A DNA stretch of 8,602 bases from an uncultured Succinatimonas sp. (GCA_937896115.1 CALBLB010000211.1:1-8602); one strand, 5' to 3'; counted from the first letter of the stretch, positions 1 through 6,717 are shown. Notes: a model not told the origin generated them from the letters alone. Translations and numbers: made by a program.

Positions 1-51
1 TGTCTACCCGTTGAAAAGGCTGCTTGCGAATGCATGAAGGAAAAGCTCTGA
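1..51 (+). CDS. 3' end of an unidentified upstream gene (partial)
   Basis: Frame 1 is open from the window edge and ends in TGA at 49-51, giving the 16-residue tail CLPVEKAACECMKEKL. The assignment rests on position: a strong plus-strand intrinsic terminator begins 18 bases after the stop, as expected behind a gene that starts to the left of the window. Frame 2 is also open for a shorter distance (stop at 35-37), so the frame choice is not certain. The tail is Lys/Glu-rich with two cysteines. It is too short to name a family, and I give no function. Confidence 0.45.
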   Translation, partial: CLPVEKAACECMKEKL

Positions 52-68
52 TTTACCGATAAATTAGC

Positions 69-91
69 ACCCCGCTTAGGCGGGGTTTTTT
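69..91 (+). terminator. Intrinsic terminator after the upstream gene
   Basis: A perfect 6-bp GC stem (CCCCGC at 70-75, GCGGGG at 80-85) is closed by a TTAG loop and extended by one A-T pair. A run of six T follows directly on the plus strand (86-91). No T run follows in the other direction, so it works on plus-strand transcripts and separates the upstream gene from the HIT gene. Confidence 0.9.
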
Positions 92-104
92 GTATGCACT
101 AAGC

Positions 105-136
105 TTACGATTTTTATCGGTAATACGGTCTATAAT
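105..136 (+). promoter_or_regulatory. Candidate promoter of the HIT-family gene
   Basis: A perfect TATAAT stands at 131-136, 61 bases before the ATG at 198 and just after the preceding terminator, where a promoter is needed. The -35 side is weak: the nearest match, TTACGA at 105-110, has only three consensus bases and a 20-base spacer. A short inverted repeat (ACGGTCT 125-131 / AGACCGT 169-175) has its left arm touching the -10 element, so this could be a regulated promoter. That is inference. Confidence 0.5.
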
Positions 137-197
137 TAAAGAAGTGTCATATGGCATTGTGTCTTAAAAGACCGTTTTTACAGTTAAGGAAATTGCT

Positions 198-632
198 ATG
201 TACGAGAAAAACCACTCAGGTTGCATGTACTGTGATCCTGTTTGCGCACACCGCGACAGCCTCATGATTCATATCTGTGATTTTGAACACTCCAAACTCT
301 ATTTATTCCGTGATCAAAAAAACCGCGGTCGTTGCATTTTAGCTTTTGACGGTCATGCCACCGATTTGACCGATCTTTCCAAGGAAGAATTGGATGCCTT
401 TATGGCAGAACTCATGGAGGTTGCCAACGCCATCCATCGCGGCTTCCATCCTGACAAGATCAACTACGGATCCTACGCCGATACCGTAAAACACCTGCAC
501 ATCCACGTCTGCCCCAAGTATGAAGGCGGTCCCAACTGGAACGGCCCTTTCTCAGACGCCAATCCTGTATATCTAAAAGATGACGAATATCAGGAAATCA
601 TCAAAGTCTTTAAGAAAGAACTGAATAAATAA
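198..632 (+). CDS. HIT-family (histidine triad) nucleotide-binding protein
   Basis: This 144-residue protein carries the family signature HLHIHVC at residues 99-105, the histidine triad that binds the nucleotide phosphate and acts in catalysis in HIT hydrolases and transferases. A CxxC pair (C9, C12) at the N terminus, together with H53 in the stretch AFDGHATDL and H99, matches the zinc site of many bacterial HIT proteins. No signal peptide or membrane segment is seen, so it is probably cytosolic. The length is normal for a single-domain HIT protein. The ATG at 198 is supported by AAGGA at 186-190 with a 7-base gap. The gene appears monocistronic: a terminator precedes it, and a hairpin and a convergent gene follow. 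The physiological substrate cannot be read from sequence; purine nucleoside phosphoramidates or dinucleotides are typical of the family. Confidence 0.9.
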   Translation: MYEKNHSGCMYCDPVCAHRDSLMIHICDFEHSKLYLFRDQKNRGRCILAFDGHATDLTDLSKEELDAFMAELMEVANAIHRGFHPDKINYGSYADTVKHLHIHVCPKYEGGPNWNGPFSDANPVYLKDDEYQEIIKVFKKELNK

Positions 633-653
633 GCCTTCTTAATCATCACTCTT

Positions 654-680
654 AAAGCAGGTAAAAACTTACCTGCTTTT
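654..680 (+). terminator. Terminator after the HIT gene, overlapping the convergent gene's stop
   Basis: An 11-bp perfect stem (AAAGCAGGTAA at 654-664, TTACCTGCTTT at 669-679) has a 4-base AAAC loop and ends in a TTTT run at 677-680. It lies 22 bases after the HIT stop codon. The right arm begins with the complement of the TAA stop (669-671) of the minus-strand gene, so the hairpin sits at the exact convergence point. On the minus strand it has only a short T run, so it may act weakly in both directions. Confidence 0.8.
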
Positions 681-1193
681 CACGGTATTCAAGATACTCA
701 CTCCCTGCACCAAACATTCGTCGGCATTCTCCAAAGACGATGAAGTGATCACGGCATTGTAGAGATGATGGTTGCTGTTAAACTGCAACATACGGGCACG
801 ACGTTTAGCCCCTTGGATCTCAAATTCATAATTTTTCTCCAAAGCACGAAAAGCTCCCAGTTTTACTTCCCTGCTAGGATCTTGAGAAATGATCTTCACG
901 CCGTTACGCGCAAAAAGTTGTCCTAAATAATCATCAAATTGCGCAACTCCGGTTGCAAATTTATCAGGAGTTTGTGAGACCCCGGCGCTGTCAAGACGAA
1001 AGCCGCAACCGTCGACGGAAACTGCTGAAAACAAGGTTCCGATCTGATCCTGCGGAAGAGGATTGCCGCGATGAAATTGCCAGTCATCGGGTATTTCCAG
1101 GCTGTCACCTTCGTACATGTGCACGTCTTTGGCAAAAACTTGCAGAGTAAAAACAGCGGAAATGATACATAACGACTTTAAAAGTACGCTCAT
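669..1193 (-). CDS. Probable periplasmic protein of unknown function
   Basis: The chosen start is the ATG at 1193-1191, because GAGGA lies 7 bases upstream. A TTG 33 bases further upstream would give 185 residues but would bury the signal peptide. The 174-residue product begins with a short positive N terminus and a hydrophobic stretch ending VFA (residues 19-21), a good signal peptidase I site, so export to the periplasm is likely. The mature part is soluble, with two cysteines (C63, C160) that could form a disulfide. The segment around IPDDW (34-38) and the alternating strands after it vaguely recall the PsbP/DcrB-like (DUF1795) fold, but I do not recognise the family securely. It is alone on its strand: the tctA terminator lies just upstream and the HIT gene is convergent. 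No function is claimed. Confidence 0.75.
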   Translation of the reverse strand: MSVLLKSLCIISAVFTLQVFAKDVHMYEGDSLEIPDDWQFHRGNPLPQDQIGTLFSAVSVDGCGFRLDSAGVSQTPDKFATGVAQFDDYLGQLFARNGVKIISQDPSREVKLGAFRALEKNYEFEIQGAKRRARMLQFNSNHHLYNAVITSSSLENADECLVQGVSILNTVKSR

Positions 1194-1200
1194 GCCTACG

Positions 1201-1205
1201 TCCTC
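1201..1205 (-). promoter_or_regulatory. Ribosome binding site that decides the start of the 174-residue protein
   Basis: On the minus strand this reads GAGGA, 7 bases before the ATG at 1193. It favours that ATG over the in-frame TTG at 1226-1224 and places the signal peptide at the very N terminus. Confidence 0.7.
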
Positions 1206-1243
1206 ATCACTATTCAATCCTGACAAAATGATAACAGTTACCA

Positions 1244-1275
1244 GAAAAAAAGATCCTGCCTTAAGGCAGGATCTT
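1244..1275 (-). terminator. Intrinsic terminator of the tctCBA operon
   Basis: A perfect 11-bp stem (arms 1250-1260 and 1265-1275) with a TTAA loop is followed on the minus strand by seven T (complement of 1244-1250). It begins 24 bases after the tctA stop codon and closes the operon. Confidence 0.93.
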
Positions 1276-1299
1276 GGTTAAATGCACGATTTTTACATT

Positions 1300-2799
1300 T
1301 CAAACTTTGGCGCGGGCCTTTTTCACCGCTTTTACTATAAAAGGACTGAACCACAGCAAGACGGTAATAAGTCCCAAGGTAGCGGAAATAGGACGGCTGA
1401 AGAATGAAAGCGGATCCCATTCTGACTTGATCATGGACTGCATGAAAGTATTTTCAAGCATATGTCCCAACACCAAACCCAAAATGGCAGGAGCTACCGG
1501 GATGCTATTGGAGATCATGATATAGGCAGCGATACCGAACCACAGCATGCAGGTAATATCAAAATTGTCATTGTTAATGGCATATGCACCCACCATGCAG
1601 AATCCCAAAATGATAGGGTTTAAAAGTTTAGGCGGAACTTTCATGATCTTGGTAGCAAGCCTGATCGCTATATAGCCCAAAGGCAACAGCAAAATGTTGG
1701 CCAAAATGAACACCACATAAATGGCATACAGGAAGTCTCCGTGCTCGGTAAAGAGCGAAGGTCCCGGCTCCAAACCTTTCATAAAGAGTACGCCGATAAT
1801 GATGGCTGTAAGCGAATCTCCTGGTATTCCGAACACCAAAGCAGGGATGAACGCACCTGATATAGCTGCATTATTAGCAGTAGTGGAATTGGCGATGGCC
1901 TCAACGCTGCCTTGACCGTATTCATCAGGATTTTTGGAAAAACGTTTGCCCACACCGTAGCAGATCCAGGCAGCGATATCACCGCCGGCCCCCGGCAGTA
2001 TCCCGATAACGGTACCTATCAACTGCGATCTTAAAATTTGGAACTTAACCTTACGCACCAGCGTTCCGATCCCTTTGAAGACATCGGTAGTGAACTTGAT
2101 GATTTCAGTATTGTGCATCTCCTTTTTGGAAACATTTGACAATACTTCGGCCAAACCGAACATACCGATCATCGCCGGGATAAATGAGAAACCTTCCAAA
2201 AGGCTTAAATTACCGAAGGTAAAACGGGGAAATCCTAAGGTGATGTCTGAGCCTACACAGGTTAGCAGCAGACCGATCATCAGCGAGATCACTCCGCGCA
2301 AGGGAGAACCGCCTGAGATCAAAACTGCACAGGACAAACCGAGAACAGCCAACCAAAAGAACTCATAGGAAGAAAACTGCAAGGCAACTTCCGCAAGAGC
2401 CGGAGCTGCACACAGGAGTACTAAAGATCCGAACAAACCGCCTAAGCACGAGAGTACCAGATCAACTCCCAATACCATGGAGGCTTTACCCTGCTTTGCC
2501 AGCGCAAACGAATCGTTGCAATAGGCAGCTGATGAAGGCGTACCAGGTATATGCAATAAAGTTCCCGGAAGATCGCCTGAGAAAATTGCCATAGCCGACA
2601 TGGTGATGATCGAAGCTACGGCCGGCACCGGCTCCATATAAAAGGTGATGGGAACTAACAAGGCTACGGCCATAGTGGCAGTAAGTCCGGGCATGGCGCC
2701 TATGAAGAGTCCGTATAATCCAGAGCAGATCACCACCAACAACACATAGGGGTCCATGACCAAAGCGATGCCCTGAGTCAAGAGATCAAATGAAAACAT
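1300..2799 (-). CDS. tctA: Tripartite tricarboxylate transporter, large membrane subunit TctA
   Basis: This is the 499-residue large permease of a TTT (tripartite tricarboxylate transporter), which takes up carboxylates such as citrate or related acids with an ion gradient after delivery by the TctC receptor. Family landmarks are in the usual order: GAMPGLTATMAVALLVP at 34-50, a Pro/Gly segment with HIPGTPSSAA at 83-92, GILPGAGGDIAAW at 266-278, FGIPGDSLTA at 323-332 and GLEPGP at 342-347. The first and second halves carry related PG motifs, as expected from the internal duplication. About ten or more hydrophobic segments span the chain, and the length is normal. The ATG at 2799 has GGAG 7 bases upstream; the ribosome site overlaps the tctB stop codon (TAAAGGAG), so tctB and tctA are probably translationally coupled. 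It is the last gene of the operon. The substrate is not predictable from TctA. Confidence 0.95.
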   Translation of the reverse strand: MFSFDLLTQGIALVMDPYVLLVVICSGLYGLFIGAMPGLTATMAVALLVPITFYMEPVPAVASIITMSAMAIFSGDLPGTLLHIPGTPSSAAYCNDSFALAKQGKASMVLGVDLVLSCLGGLFGSLVLLCAAPALAEVALQFSSYEFFWLAVLGLSCAVLISGGSPLRGVISLMIGLLLTCVGSDITLGFPRFTFGNLSLLEGFSFIPAMIGMFGLAEVLSNVSKKEMHNTEIIKFTTDVFKGIGTLVRKVKFQILRSQLIGTVIGILPGAGGDIAAWICYGVGKRFSKNPDEYGQGSVEAIANSTTANNAAISGAFIPALVFGIPGDSLTAIIIGVLFMKGLEPGPSLFTEHGDFLYAIYVVFILANILLLPLGYIAIRLATKIMKVPPKLLNPIILGFCMVGAYAINNDNFDITCMLWFGIAAYIMISNSIPVAPAILGLVLGHMLENTFMQSMIKSEWDPLSFFSRPISATLGLITVLLWFSPFIVKAVKKARAKV

Positions 2800-2811
2800 G
2801 TCAAGGCTCCT

Positions 2812-3273
2812 TTAGAAATACAACAGCCCTTCGGGCAACGGAACCAAAAGTCCCTTGGAAAAGATAAGGTAAATAACCAAGGTGGCGACGGGAGCTGTAA
2901 TGAGGATCACCCAAAACTTGTTACGCAACATCGTAAGCATTACGGCGATCACTATGAACATGGAAATTAGGAATCCCAAATACTCCGAAGCTTCGATGTA
3001 AAACACTATAAGGGCTATTACAACGACTATATTTACTGCTCCGAAAGAGGAAAGCTCTTTGTTGAGCACGAAAAGCTTTTCTCCTTTAAGGTGACGCAGG
3101 CCTTTTAACGACATTACCACTCCGCATATGAAGGTAATGATGGCCAAAGCGCATGGATACAGCCAGGCTCCCGGTTTGCCGTCATTTTGATCCGGGAAAT
3201 CTTTGGCGACTACAAAGATAGCCACCGCGATGATCGCAATGATCAATCCCAGCAAAAAATCATGTATTTTCAT
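2812..3273 (-). CDS. tctB: Tripartite tricarboxylate transporter, small membrane subunit TctB
   Basis: This 153-residue membrane protein has four to five hydrophobic helices, at about 5-23, 39-56, 78-93, 99-115 and 119-138. The GAWLYP segment (35-40) after the first helix and the C-terminal PLPEG (145-149) are typical of TctB. It partners TctA in the membrane; its exact role in the cycle is poorly defined for the family. It stands between tctC and tctA, 12 bases before the tctA start. The start is unusual: the ATG at 3273 is the first possible one, since an in-frame TGA lies four codons upstream, yet the preceding bases (TTTATTATT) contain no Shine-Dalgarno sequence. Low translation relative to tctC, or dependence on upstream structure, is possible. 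Confidence 0.92.
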   Translation of the reverse strand: MKIHDFLLGLIIAIIAVAIFVVAKDFPDQNDGKPGAWLYPCALAIITFICGVVMSLKGLRHLKGEKLFVLNKELSSFGAVNIVVVIALIVFYIEASEYLGFLISMFIVIAVMLTMLRNKFWVILITAPVATLVIYLIFSKGLLVPLPEGLLYF

Positions 3274-3304
3274 AATAATAAATCAGCGTGCTGTGAAAAC
3301 AATT

Positions 3305-3327
3305 AGGCCGTCTTTGAAAGACGGCCT
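3305..3327 (-). other. Stem-loop between tctC and tctB
   Basis: AGGCCGTCT and AGACGGCCT form a perfect 9-bp GC-rich stem (3305-3313 / 3319-3327) with a 5-base loop that can close further. On the transcribed minus strand it starts 14 bases after the tctC stop. It is followed by AATTGTTTTC rather than a clean T run, so it is better read as a partial terminator or 3'-end stabiliser that lets tctC mRNA exceed tctBA. Receptor-first transporter operons often have such a structure; the role here is inferred. Confidence 0.75.
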
Positions 3328-3341
3328 TTATTTATCTGAAC

Positions 3342-4316
3342 TTATTTAGCCAATCCCAAAGCTTTAAGCGTTGCACCAAGATCGGTATCGGATTTCTCCA
3401 TATATTTGGCAAAATCCTCACCTTCTAAGACCTTAATACCGAAACCGCGATCAGCCATGAACTTCTTGTAAGAAGGATCTTCGATGGCTTTCTTGATGGC
3501 ATTAAGCAGGATCTCACGACGCTCTGCCGGAACTCCCTTGGGCAGTCCCAGTCCGCGCCAAGTACCGACCTGAATGTCTGAGCCCAATTCCTTGGCAGTA
3601 GGAATATCCGGGAACTTGGGATCACGCTGATCAGACATCACCGCCAAACCTATGGCTTTGCCGGTCTTATACATAGTTGCCGAATCGGCTACAGAAGTAA
3701 AGCAGGAATCGATACCGCCTGCAGCCATTTCCTTATAAGCTTCGGCAGATCCTGAAGTAGGAATATAGGTAATAGCATCCACAGGCAAACCTACGGCCTG
3801 CAACCACAACCCCATGGCTACGTGCCAAATACCGCCTACAGAAGTGGCACCGCCGCGAACTTTACCGGGGTTATCCTTCAGGTATTTGATAAATTCGTCA
3901 TAAGTCTTGTAAGGAGCCGTAGCACTGATGGTGACGGTAGCCGGATCTTCGTTCATGAGGAGCAGAGGATCAAAATCCTTGTAAGAAACGGTGACTTCCG
4001 GAGTGATCCAGTGATCCATAGCCAATTCTGCGGTCAACTGACCGAAAGTATAGCCGTCAGCTTTGGAACGGGCCAATGCCGACCAACCCACGGCACCGCC
4101 GCCGCCGGTCTTATTCACCACCTTGATGGGCTGACCCAAATCCTTTTCCATAAGACCTGCAATGAAGCGTACCTGAGCATCGGATCCGCCGCCTGCGCCC
4201 CAGGAACAAATCAAGGTCAAAGCATGGGTTGGATATTTGTCGGCAGCCTGTGCCGGTGCAAGCGAGGCAACGGTCAGAACTGCAGCAGCGGCAGCTGCCA
4301 TCAACGTTTTCTTCAT
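3342..4316 (-). CDS. tctC: Tripartite tricarboxylate transporter periplasmic receptor TctC (Bug family)
   Basis: This 324-residue binding protein captures a carboxylate substrate in the periplasm and delivers it to TctAB. A signal peptide (MKK, then an Ala-rich hydrophobic core, ending AQA at 22-24) precedes the mature start ADKYP. Bug-family landmarks follow: YPTHALTLICSWGAGGGSD (28-46), where the GAGGGSD loop is the usual ligand loop, then VVNKTGGGGAVG (66-77), IPTSGSAEAYKEMAAGGID (185-203) at the place of the usual VPYKG loop, and FPDIPTAKELG (235-245). The mature protein has two cysteines, C37 and C205. The ATG at 4316 has AGGAG 7 bases upstream. It is the first gene of the operon, with a stem-loop after it that should favour receptor excess. 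Bug receptors bind varied acids (citrate, other di- and tricarboxylates, aromatic acids, amino acids), so the ligand is not assigned. Confidence 0.94.
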   Translation of the reverse strand: MKKTLMAAAAAAVLTVASLAPAQAADKYPTHALTLICSWGAGGGSDAQVRFIAGLMEKDLGQPIKVVNKTGGGGAVGWSALARSKADGYTFGQLTAELAMDHWITPEVTVSYKDFDPLLLMNEDPATVTISATAPYKTYDEFIKYLKDNPGKVRGGATSVGGIWHVAMGLWLQAVGLPVDAITYIPTSGSAEAYKEMAAGGIDSCFTSVADSATMYKTGKAIGLAVMSDQRDPKFPDIPTAKELGSDIQVGTWRGLGLPKGVPAERREILLNAIKKAIEDPSYKKFMADRGFGIKVLEGEDFAKYMEKSDTDLGATLKALGLAK

Positions 4317-4598
4317 GGGTTTACTCCTGTATGTTGTAATTTAATCTGGCGCCCGACTTTTATTTTTTTATATCGTCGTTTTAGATTGTCTTAGCAATCC
4401 TTTGCGCTGAGTTGTATGTTACCTGTACTCACTTTTGATTTTTGCTGAGTGGATAACGTTTTAAGGAAATTGTGTAGTTCTTTATCAAGAATTTGATCAA
4501 GAGCACACAAATTCCCGATCATGCAAATGTATGTAATTGCGTAACATTTAATTTATTTTGCAAGATGTGCACAAATTGCACAGTTATTTTTAAGACAG
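4317..4598. other. AT-rich gene-free region upstream of tctC
   Basis: This stretch and the yjfF terminator beside it form a 336-bp gap without a credible gene. Short open frames on the plus strand lack ribosome sites and run into neighbouring genes. It contains the tctC ribosome site (4324-4328), a candidate tctC promoter, an inverted repeat GATTG/CAATC at 4384-4399, a direct repeat of TT(T/G)ATCAAGA at 4481-4490 and 4493-4502, and an inverted repeat TGTGCA-N5-TGCACA at 4566-4582. These could be operators for substrate or catabolite control of tctCBA. No regulator gene lies in the window. Confidence 0.6.
4367..4397 (-). promoter_or_regulatory. Candidate tctC promoter
   Basis: On the minus strand TTGCTA (4397-4392) and TATAAA (4372-4367) resemble -35 and -10 elements, matching four and five of six consensus bases. 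The 19-base spacer is longer than ideal. A start near 4360 would give a leader of about 45 bases. A second, weaker pair, TTGATA (4488-4483) with TTAAAA (4464-4459), also exists. The short inverted repeat at 4384-4399 covers the -35 element, suggesting repressor control. This is tentative. Confidence 0.35.
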
Positions 4599-4631
4599 AA
4601 AAAAGCCGTAAAGATCTCTCCTTACGGCTTT
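4599..4631 (-). terminator. Intrinsic terminator of the ytfQRT-yjfF operon
   Basis: A perfect 10-bp stem (AAAGCCGTAA at 4602-4611, TTACGGCTTT at 4622-4631) with a 10-base loop is followed on the minus strand by a T run (complement of 4599-4604). It lies 21 bases after the yjfF stop and separates the sugar ABC operon from tctCBA. Confidence 0.9.
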
Positions 4632-4652
4632 GCCAATTTTTACTTTTTTCTT

Positions 4653-5678
4653 TTACTCTTTTTTATCGTTGGCACTGTCTTCTGCTGACAGTCTCATGAG
4701 CTTGTTCTTGTGTTCATTGACCAAAGCCTGCATCATGATGAAACCGCACAGGAGAATACCTACCACAATCTTGGTCCACCATGCAGAAAGAGTACCCTGG
4801 AAGGAAATGATGGTAAGAATGGTTCCCTGAATCATCACACCTACCAAGCATCCGGGAATAAAGGCCACGCCGCCCATAAGCTGAGTTCCGCCTATGACCG
4901 AAGATGCGATGGCATCCATTTCCATACCCAAGGCATGCTGGGTATATCCTGAAAGCATGATGAGCGAATAGGCAATTCCGCCCAGAGCCGAGCAAAAGCC
5001 TGAGATCATGTAAACCTTGATGCGAATTGAATCGACTTTCAAGCCCATGAGACGGGCTGATTGCTCATTACCGCCGGCAGCATATACTCCGCGTCCGAAT
5101 GAAGTGAATTTCAGCACTACGGTTGCCACGATCACCACTATCAACGCCACTATGGCACCCAAAGACAGGAAGCAATCTCCTATAGGCAGTGACCAGAATG
5201 CCAGTTCTCCGTATAACTCATTGTCGATAGGTACGGAGTCACGCGACAAAATAGCCGTAAGGCCACGGCATAGGAACATGGTTCCCAAAGTCACGATAAA
5301 AGGCTGCAGTTTGAAGAAGGTGATGAGAAAACCGTTTAAGGCTCCCACGGCAAGACCTATCACCAGCACTATAGCCATGCATACGAACGGGCTTAAACTG
5401 GTGTCGCGCATGAGCACGGCTAAGGTCATGCAGCACAGCGCCACCACTGCGCCTACGGACAAATCGATGCCGCCGAAGCCTGAAATGATGGTAAAAGTGA
5501 TACCCACGCAAATGATGATCACCGGTGCGTTGTCGATGAACAGGTTTAAGAATACCTGCAGGCTGAAGAAGCCTTCATAAAGCATGGAGCCTGCCCCGAA
5601 GAGCACTACGAACAGGATCAGCGTCACATAGAAAGAAAAATACTGTGATGCGACCGCATTGCTGAAGAACTTACGCAT
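4653..5678 (-). CDS. yjfF: Sugar ABC transporter permease YjfF
   Basis: This 341-residue inner-membrane permease is one of two different permease subunits of a YtfQRT-YjfF importer. It matches what I know of E. coli YjfF at several places: the SVPIDNELY region (148-156, SIPI in E. coli), the cytoplasmic coupling stretch GVYAAGGNEQSARLMGL (197-213), MEMDAIASSVIGGTQLMGG (252-270) and GTLSAWWTKIVVGILL (295-310). Some eight or more hydrophobic helices are visible, ending in a charged tail (LMRLSAEDSANDKKE). The IDLSVG core (71-76) is preceded by an extra Phe-Gly (F68-G69) compared with the usual SGGIDLSVG. The ATG at 5678 has AGGAGG 6 bases upstream and overlaps the end of ytfT by 8 bp. E. coli YtfQRT-YjfF imports galactofuranose, while related systems in other bacteria take up pentoses such as arabinose, so the sugar is not certain. 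Confidence 0.93.
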   Translation of the reverse strand: MRKFFSNAVASQYFSFYVTLILFVVLFGAGSMLYEGFFSLQVFLNLFIDNAPVIIICVGITFTIISGFGGIDLSVGAVVALCCMTLAVLMRDTSLSPFVCMAIVLVIGLAVGALNGFLITFFKLQPFIVTLGTMFLCRGLTAILSRDSVPIDNELYGELAFWSLPIGDCFLSLGAIVALIVVIVATVVLKFTSFGRGVYAAGGNEQSARLMGLKVDSIRIKVYMISGFCSALGGIAYSLIMLSGYTQHALGMEMDAIASSVIGGTQLMGGVAFIPGCLVGVMIQGTILTIISFQGTLSAWWTKIVVGILLCGFIMMQALVNEHKNKLMRLSAEDSANDKKE

Positions 5679-6717
5679 TTGCTGCCTCCTTTGCGTGATC
5701 CAGTTTTCTCATGCGATAGCTCTCAAAGATATTTTTGAACTTCTGAGACTGCAACACGATGATGGCCAAAATAACCACGGCTTTGACGGCCGGCAGACAT
5801 TCTGAAGGAACGCCCACTGCGTACATGGTGGTAGTCAAAGTTTGGATGGTAATTGCACCTATGATGGTTCCGCCTATGTAATATCTGCCGCCTATCATGA
5901 GCGTACCGCCCAATACCACTGAGCAGATGGCGTCCATTTCCATATTCAGACCGGCGTTATTGGCATCGGCAGCACGGATGAGTGATGACTCGATAAGACC
6001 TGCGGTTCCGGCGCAGAAGCCTGAAAATACATATACGGCAAAAAGTACCAAAGTAACATTGATGCCGGCATAGCGGGAGGCATTCTGGTTGATACCTACG
6101 GCCTGGATCATGGTCCCGATTGAGGTCTTGCGATCAAGAAACACCACCAAAATGATCATTGCAAAAGCCATGAGCATCGAAGTGGGAACTGGGCAACCAG
6201 GAATATTACCGCCTATCCACTCAAAAGGACGGTAATACACGGTAATGATCTGACCGTCGGTCATAAGCTGGGCAATACCGCGTCCTGCCTGCAACAGGAT
6301 CAAAGTCGCCACCATGGCCTGGATCTTGATCTTCGAGACCAAAAAACCGTTCCATATTCCGGCAAGCACCCCCACTCCCATGGCGCAGATTATAGCCAGA
6401 GCGAAAGGATAATGAGCCTCGCCGCTGATATCGCCTCCTAAAAGTGAGCAAATAGTAGCCGAAGAAATGGCAACTACGGCACCTACTGAAATATCAACTC
6501 CGGCCGTGGCAATCACGAAAGTCATGCCCAAAGCCAAAATGATAAGAGAAGAACAACGACGCAAAATATCGATGGGACGTCCGTAGAGATTGCCGTTGTC
6601 CATTACCTGAATATCAAAAAATCCGGGAACAAAGATTGCGTTGAACAGCAACAACGCTCCCAAGCAGATCAAAGGCAAAGCCAGTGAACTGTGAGAAAAC
6701 TTTTTAAGCATGTCCAT
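5671..6717 (-). CDS. ytfT: Sugar ABC transporter permease YtfT
   Basis: The start is placed at the ATG at 6717 because GGAG lies 6 bases upstream; the open frame extends 48 bases further, but that part lies inside the ytfR coding sequence and has no ribosome site. The resulting 348 residues fit the E. coli YtfT length (341). Close family matches: NGNLYGRPIDILRR (41-54), GMTFVIATAGVDISVGAVVAI (64-84), IWNGFLV (121-127), AVGINQNASRYAGIN (206-220, coupling loop facing the ATPase), IRAADANNAGLNMEMDAI (247-264) and the tail VKAVVILAIIVLQSQKF (311-327). It forms the transmembrane channel together with YjfF. It overlaps ytfR by 14 bp and yjfF by 8 bp, so all three are probably translated in a coupled way at similar levels. 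The substrate is inferred only from family membership. Confidence 0.94.
   Translation of the reverse strand: MDMLKKFSHSSLALPLICLGALLLFNAIFVPGFFDIQVMDNGNLYGRPIDILRRCSSLIILALGMTFVIATAGVDISVGAVVAISSATICSLLGGDISGEAHYPFALAIICAMGVGVLAGIWNGFLVSKIKIQAMVATLILLQAGRGIAQLMTDGQIITVYYRPFEWIGGNIPGCPVPTSMLMAFAMIILVVFLDRKTSIGTMIQAVGINQNASRYAGINVTLVLFAVYVFSGFCAGTAGLIESSLIRAADANNAGLNMEMDAICSVVLGGTLMIGGRYYIGGTIIGAITIQTLTTTMYAVGVPSECLPAVKAVVILAIIVLQSQKFKNIFESYRMRKLDHAKEAANA

Noticed and set aside
3822..4394. Plus-strand open frame of 190 codons
   Set aside because: It is antisense to the tctC 5' half and runs into the tctC leader; no recognisable domain and no convincing ribosome site.
4566..4582. CRP binding site
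   Set aside because: Half-sites are TGTGC/GCACA with a 7-base spacer instead of TGTGA-N6-TCACA; kept only as a generic inverted repeat.
4493..4830. Two overlapping plus-strand open frames across the tctC/yjfF gap
   Set aside because: They cross the yjfF terminator and its coding region, have low-complexity Phe/Leu/Ser-rich products and no supporting ribosome site.
5017..5580. Plus-strand open frame of 187 codons
   Set aside because: It lies wholly antisense to yjfF, which has strong family matches; its composition (many Lys, Thr, Met, Pro) is that of a mirrored membrane-protein gene.
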